DNA of 11,951 nucleotides from Rubrivivax sp. (lineage in GTDB: Bacteria; Pseudomonadota; Gammaproteobacteria; Burkholderiales; Burkholderiaceae_C): positions 1-11,951 of the forward strand of contig JADZCL010000029.1 of the NCBI GenBank assembly GCA_020851615.1, written 5' to 3'. The position numbers and the translations under genes are program-made. The notes beneath the pieces are model-generated. The model was not told the DNA's origin. It did no database searches and saw nothing but the letters and a program-made list of their open reading frames with translations. Positions within the stretch are counted from its first letter, which is position 1. Every line of letters begins with the position of its first letter. Positions 8,126-11,951 of the stretch are shown here, piece by piece.

Positions 8126-8311
8126 GTGCTGCTGTTCCGCCTCGTCTTCGGCCTGCTGATGCTGGCCGCGGTGCTGTGCTTCGCGATGTACATCGGCACC
8201 CGCCAGATCGTCTGGCGCAGGCGGGGCGCAGTCATCATGAAGTGGGCGCTGCTGGCGGCCTTCGCCTTCTTCGCGGTCCTGATCCTCGAGCGGCTGGCGC
8301 TGCTGCTCTAG
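8126..8311 (+). CDS. Small two-helix membrane protein of unknown function
   Basis: 61 residues from a GTG start: two hydrophobic helices (about 3-22 and 39-61, FRLVFGLLMLAAVLCFAMYI and KWALLAAFAFFAVLILERLA) separated by a short basic loop IVWRRRG. Third codon positions are almost all G or C, as in neighbouring genes, supporting real coding. It lies 26 bases after the lpxC stop on the same strand, so co-transcription with lpxC is likely. No Shine-Dalgarno is seen before the GTG; an internal ATG at 8159 would remove part of the first helix. No family recognised. Confidence 0.6.
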   Translation: MLLFRLVFGLLMLAAVLCFAMYIGTRQIVWRRRGAVIMKWALLAAFAFFAVLILERLALLL

Positions 8312-8488
8312 CTCGGCGCTGAAGGGCGCCTGGACTTGCACTATCAGCAGCACGAAGCCCAGTGCCGCCAGCTCGGCCATGCGCCCGGGCGCACGCCCGC
8401 GGCCACGCGCGCGGAGGCGACGATCCGATGCGCCACGGCGGCGTTGATGCGCATCACCGGGACGTTGCCGTCGCGGGGCGCGTTCAGG

Positions 8489-11119
<2,631 letters not shown>

Positions 11120-11172
11120 GGATGCCGGGCATCGTAGCCCATGACACGGGCAATCGAGGTCCGGCGCACAAA

Positions 11173-11206
11173 CACGAAGGCCCGGTGCTGCCACCGGGCC
11201 TTCGTG
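11173..11206 (-). terminator. Rho-independent terminator of the tRNA-Lys pair
   Basis: A perfect 15-bp inverted repeat (11173-11187 with 11192-11206; arm CACGAAGGCCCGGTG) with a four-base loop. Read on the minus strand it begins 27 bases after the CCA end of tRNA-Lys(CTT) and is followed by TTTGTG, a short T-run. It separates the tRNA transcript from the kinase gene that starts at 11119 on the same strand. Confidence 0.75.
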
Positions 11207-11233
11207 CTGCAACGCCACTGGCGTCGCCGTCTC

Positions 11234-11309
11234 TGGTGGGCCCTGAAGGATTCGAACCTTCGACCAACGGATTAAGAGTCCGCTGCTCTACCAACTGAGC
11301 TAAGAGCCC
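11234..11309 (-). tRNA. tRNA-Lys (anticodon CTT)
   Basis: 76 bases including an encoded CCA end. Acceptor stem GGGCTCT pairs with AGGGCCC (one G-U), discriminator base A. The D-arm TTAGCTCAGTTGGTAGAGC, anticodon stem CGGA/TCCG around the loop CTCTTAA (anticodon CTT, reading AAG), and T-arm GAAGG-TTCGAAT-CCTTC are all intact. A37 follows the anticodon, as expected for t6A/ct6A modification. It is second in the minus-strand pair, 23 bases after tRNA-Lys(TTT). Confidence 0.97.
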
Positions 11310-11332
11310 CTCGAAAATCTGGCCTGCACGCT

Positions 11333-11408
11333 TGGTGGGTCGTGCAGGATTCGAACCTGCGACCAACGGATTAAAAGTCCGCTGCTCTACCGACTGAGCT
11401 AACGACCC
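11333..11408 (-). tRNA. tRNA-Lys (anticodon TTT)
   Basis: 76 bases including encoded CCA. Acceptor GGGTCGT pairs with ACGACCC, discriminator A. Anticodon stem CGGA/TCCG encloses CTTTTAA (anticodon TTT, reading AAA and AAG), and the T-arm is GCAGG-TTCGAAT-CCTGC. It is first in the pair, right after its promoter and tcdA. Its body is nearly identical to tRNA-Lys(CTT); differences in the acceptor and T stems are compensated on both sides. Confidence 0.98.
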
Positions 11409-11425
11409 CATCCGCAGAGCCGCGC

Positions 11426-11431
11426 ATTATA
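11426..11431 (-). promoter_or_regulatory. -10 element of the tRNA-Lys promoter, with GC-rich discriminator
   Basis: On the minus strand a perfect TATAAT lies 17 bases before the tRNA-Lys(TTT) 5' end, predicting a leader of about 10 bases. It is followed by GCGCGGC, the GC-rich discriminator typical of stringently controlled stable-RNA promoters. No convincing TTGACA is seen 16-18 bases upstream; that position falls at or just inside the 3' end of tcdA. Confidence 0.6.
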
Positions 11432-11441
11432 GCCATCGAAT

Positions 11442-11951
11442 TCAGCCGCTCTGGGTGTGCGACTGCGCCAGTTGCGCGATCGCCTCACCGGCGGCGACCA
11501 TGCCGAAAACGGCGGTCACCGTCACCGTCGAGCCATAGCCGGAGCAGGCCAGTGCAGCGCCGGCAGGGCCCGTGCTGCAGCCGTCCTGCAGCGGGCGGCG
11601 CACGGCTTCGCGCGAGAACACGCAGCGCAGACCGATCGAGCCCTGGCGCGGTGCGGCGCCGGTCTTGCGCAGGCGCAGGCGCAGGCTGGCCAGCAGCGGG
11701 TCGTGGGTGACGGCTGCCAGGTCCTCCAGCGCCACCTGCTCGGGGTGCTGCTTGCCGCCGGCAGCCCCTACGCAGACCAGCGGCACACGCGCGGTGAGCG
11801 CCCACTGCGCGAGCGCCGCCTTGGCCTTGACCTGATCGCAGGCATCGATCAGCAGGTCGACCGGTGCGGGCAGCAGCGCAGGCCAGTTGTCGGGCTGCAC
11901 GAAGTCTTCCACCGCATGCACGCGACAACCAGGGTGGATGGCAGCAACACG
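11442..11951 (-). CDS. tcdA: tRNA threonylcarbamoyladenosine dehydratase TcdA (CsdL/YgdL), C-terminal part
   Basis: 169 C-terminal residues; the frame stays open to the window end, so the N-terminus with the ATP-binding GxGxxG motif is missing and the GTG at 11921 is internal. Visible blocks match E. coli TcdA in order: INPxCRV-like AIHPGCRVHAVEDFVQPDNW, IDACDQVKAKAALAQW, PLVCVGAAGGKQHPEQ, DLAAVTHDPLLASLRLRLRK, GLRCVFSREA, and ACSGYGSTVTVTAVFGMVAA. TcdA is an E1-like enzyme that uses ATP to cyclise t6A37 to ct6A37 in tRNAs reading ANN codons. The stop lies 33 bases before tRNA-Lys(TTT), with no terminator between, so read-through into its own substrate tRNAs is possible. Confidence 0.93.
   Translation of the reverse strand, partial: RVAAIHPGCRVHAVEDFVQPDNWPALLPAPVDLLIDACDQVKAKAALAQWALTARVPLVCVGAAGGKQHPEQVALEDLAAVTHDPLLASLRLRLRKTGAAPRQGSIGLRCVFSREAVRRPLQDGCSTGPAGAALACSGYGSTVTVTAVFGMVAAGEAIAQLAQSHTQSG

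Noticed and set aside
11120..11218. N-terminal extension of the kinase to 11218
   Set aside because: It would translate the tRNA terminator hairpin (11173-11206) and gives a cysteine/proline-rich leader unlike the rest.
11234..11408. tRNA genes as an integration site for a mobile element
   Set aside because: Both tRNAs are complete and no integrase gene or displaced tRNA 3'-end repeat is visible in the window.

Overview
The window looks like chromosomal DNA of a high-GC betaproteobacterium, most likely order Burkholderiales. GC is high throughout, third codon positions are almost all G or C, and the LpxC sequence is of the Burkholderiales type. This taxonomic reading is inference from protein resemblance and composition; no search was run. 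I see no insertion sequence, CRISPR array, rRNA or phage gene. No stretch above about 180 bases lacks a gene, tRNA or terminator.

Layout. (1) 1-509, minus: 5' part of a polyamine-type periplasmic solute-binding protein, cut by the window start. (2) 647-1210, minus: a DedA/VTT-family membrane protein, divergent from (3) 1379-1813, plus: a small lipoprotein. (4) 1814-4459, minus: a large signalling protein (class III adenylate cyclase, STAND/NB-ARC-type ATPase, TPR-like tail), convergent with the lipoprotein so that the two stop codons abut in TGATCA. (5) 4603-7108, plus: three genes chained by ATGA overlaps, namely a divergent MlaE-like permease, an MlaD/MCE-domain protein and a lipoprotein. 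(6) 7164-8099, plus: lpxC, followed by (7) 8126-8311, a 61-residue two-helix membrane protein. (8) 8489-11119, minus: a membrane-anchored hybrid histidine kinase with two PAS domains and a C-terminal receiver. (9) 11173-11431, minus: a terminator hairpin, tRNA-Lys(CTT), tRNA-Lys(TTT) and their promoter. (10) 11442-11951, minus: the C-terminal part of TcdA, cut by the window end.

How the parts fit. Genes 5-7 form a plus-strand envelope block: a putative inner-membrane lipid-trafficking set without its own ATPase, then the committed enzyme of lipid A synthesis and a tiny membrane protein. At the right end, tcdA (maker of ct6A37 in ANN-decoding tRNAs) lies directly upstream of two tRNA-Lys genes, which are expected substrates. 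The cyclase-ATPase and the hybrid kinase are stand-alone signalling proteins with no partner gene visible.

The most unusual items are the ATPase-less Mce-type operon with an MlaE-like permease that has lost its family signature, its linkage to lpxC, and the cyclase-STAND-TPR protein with all six class III catalytic positions intact. Nothing here proves a wholly new system.
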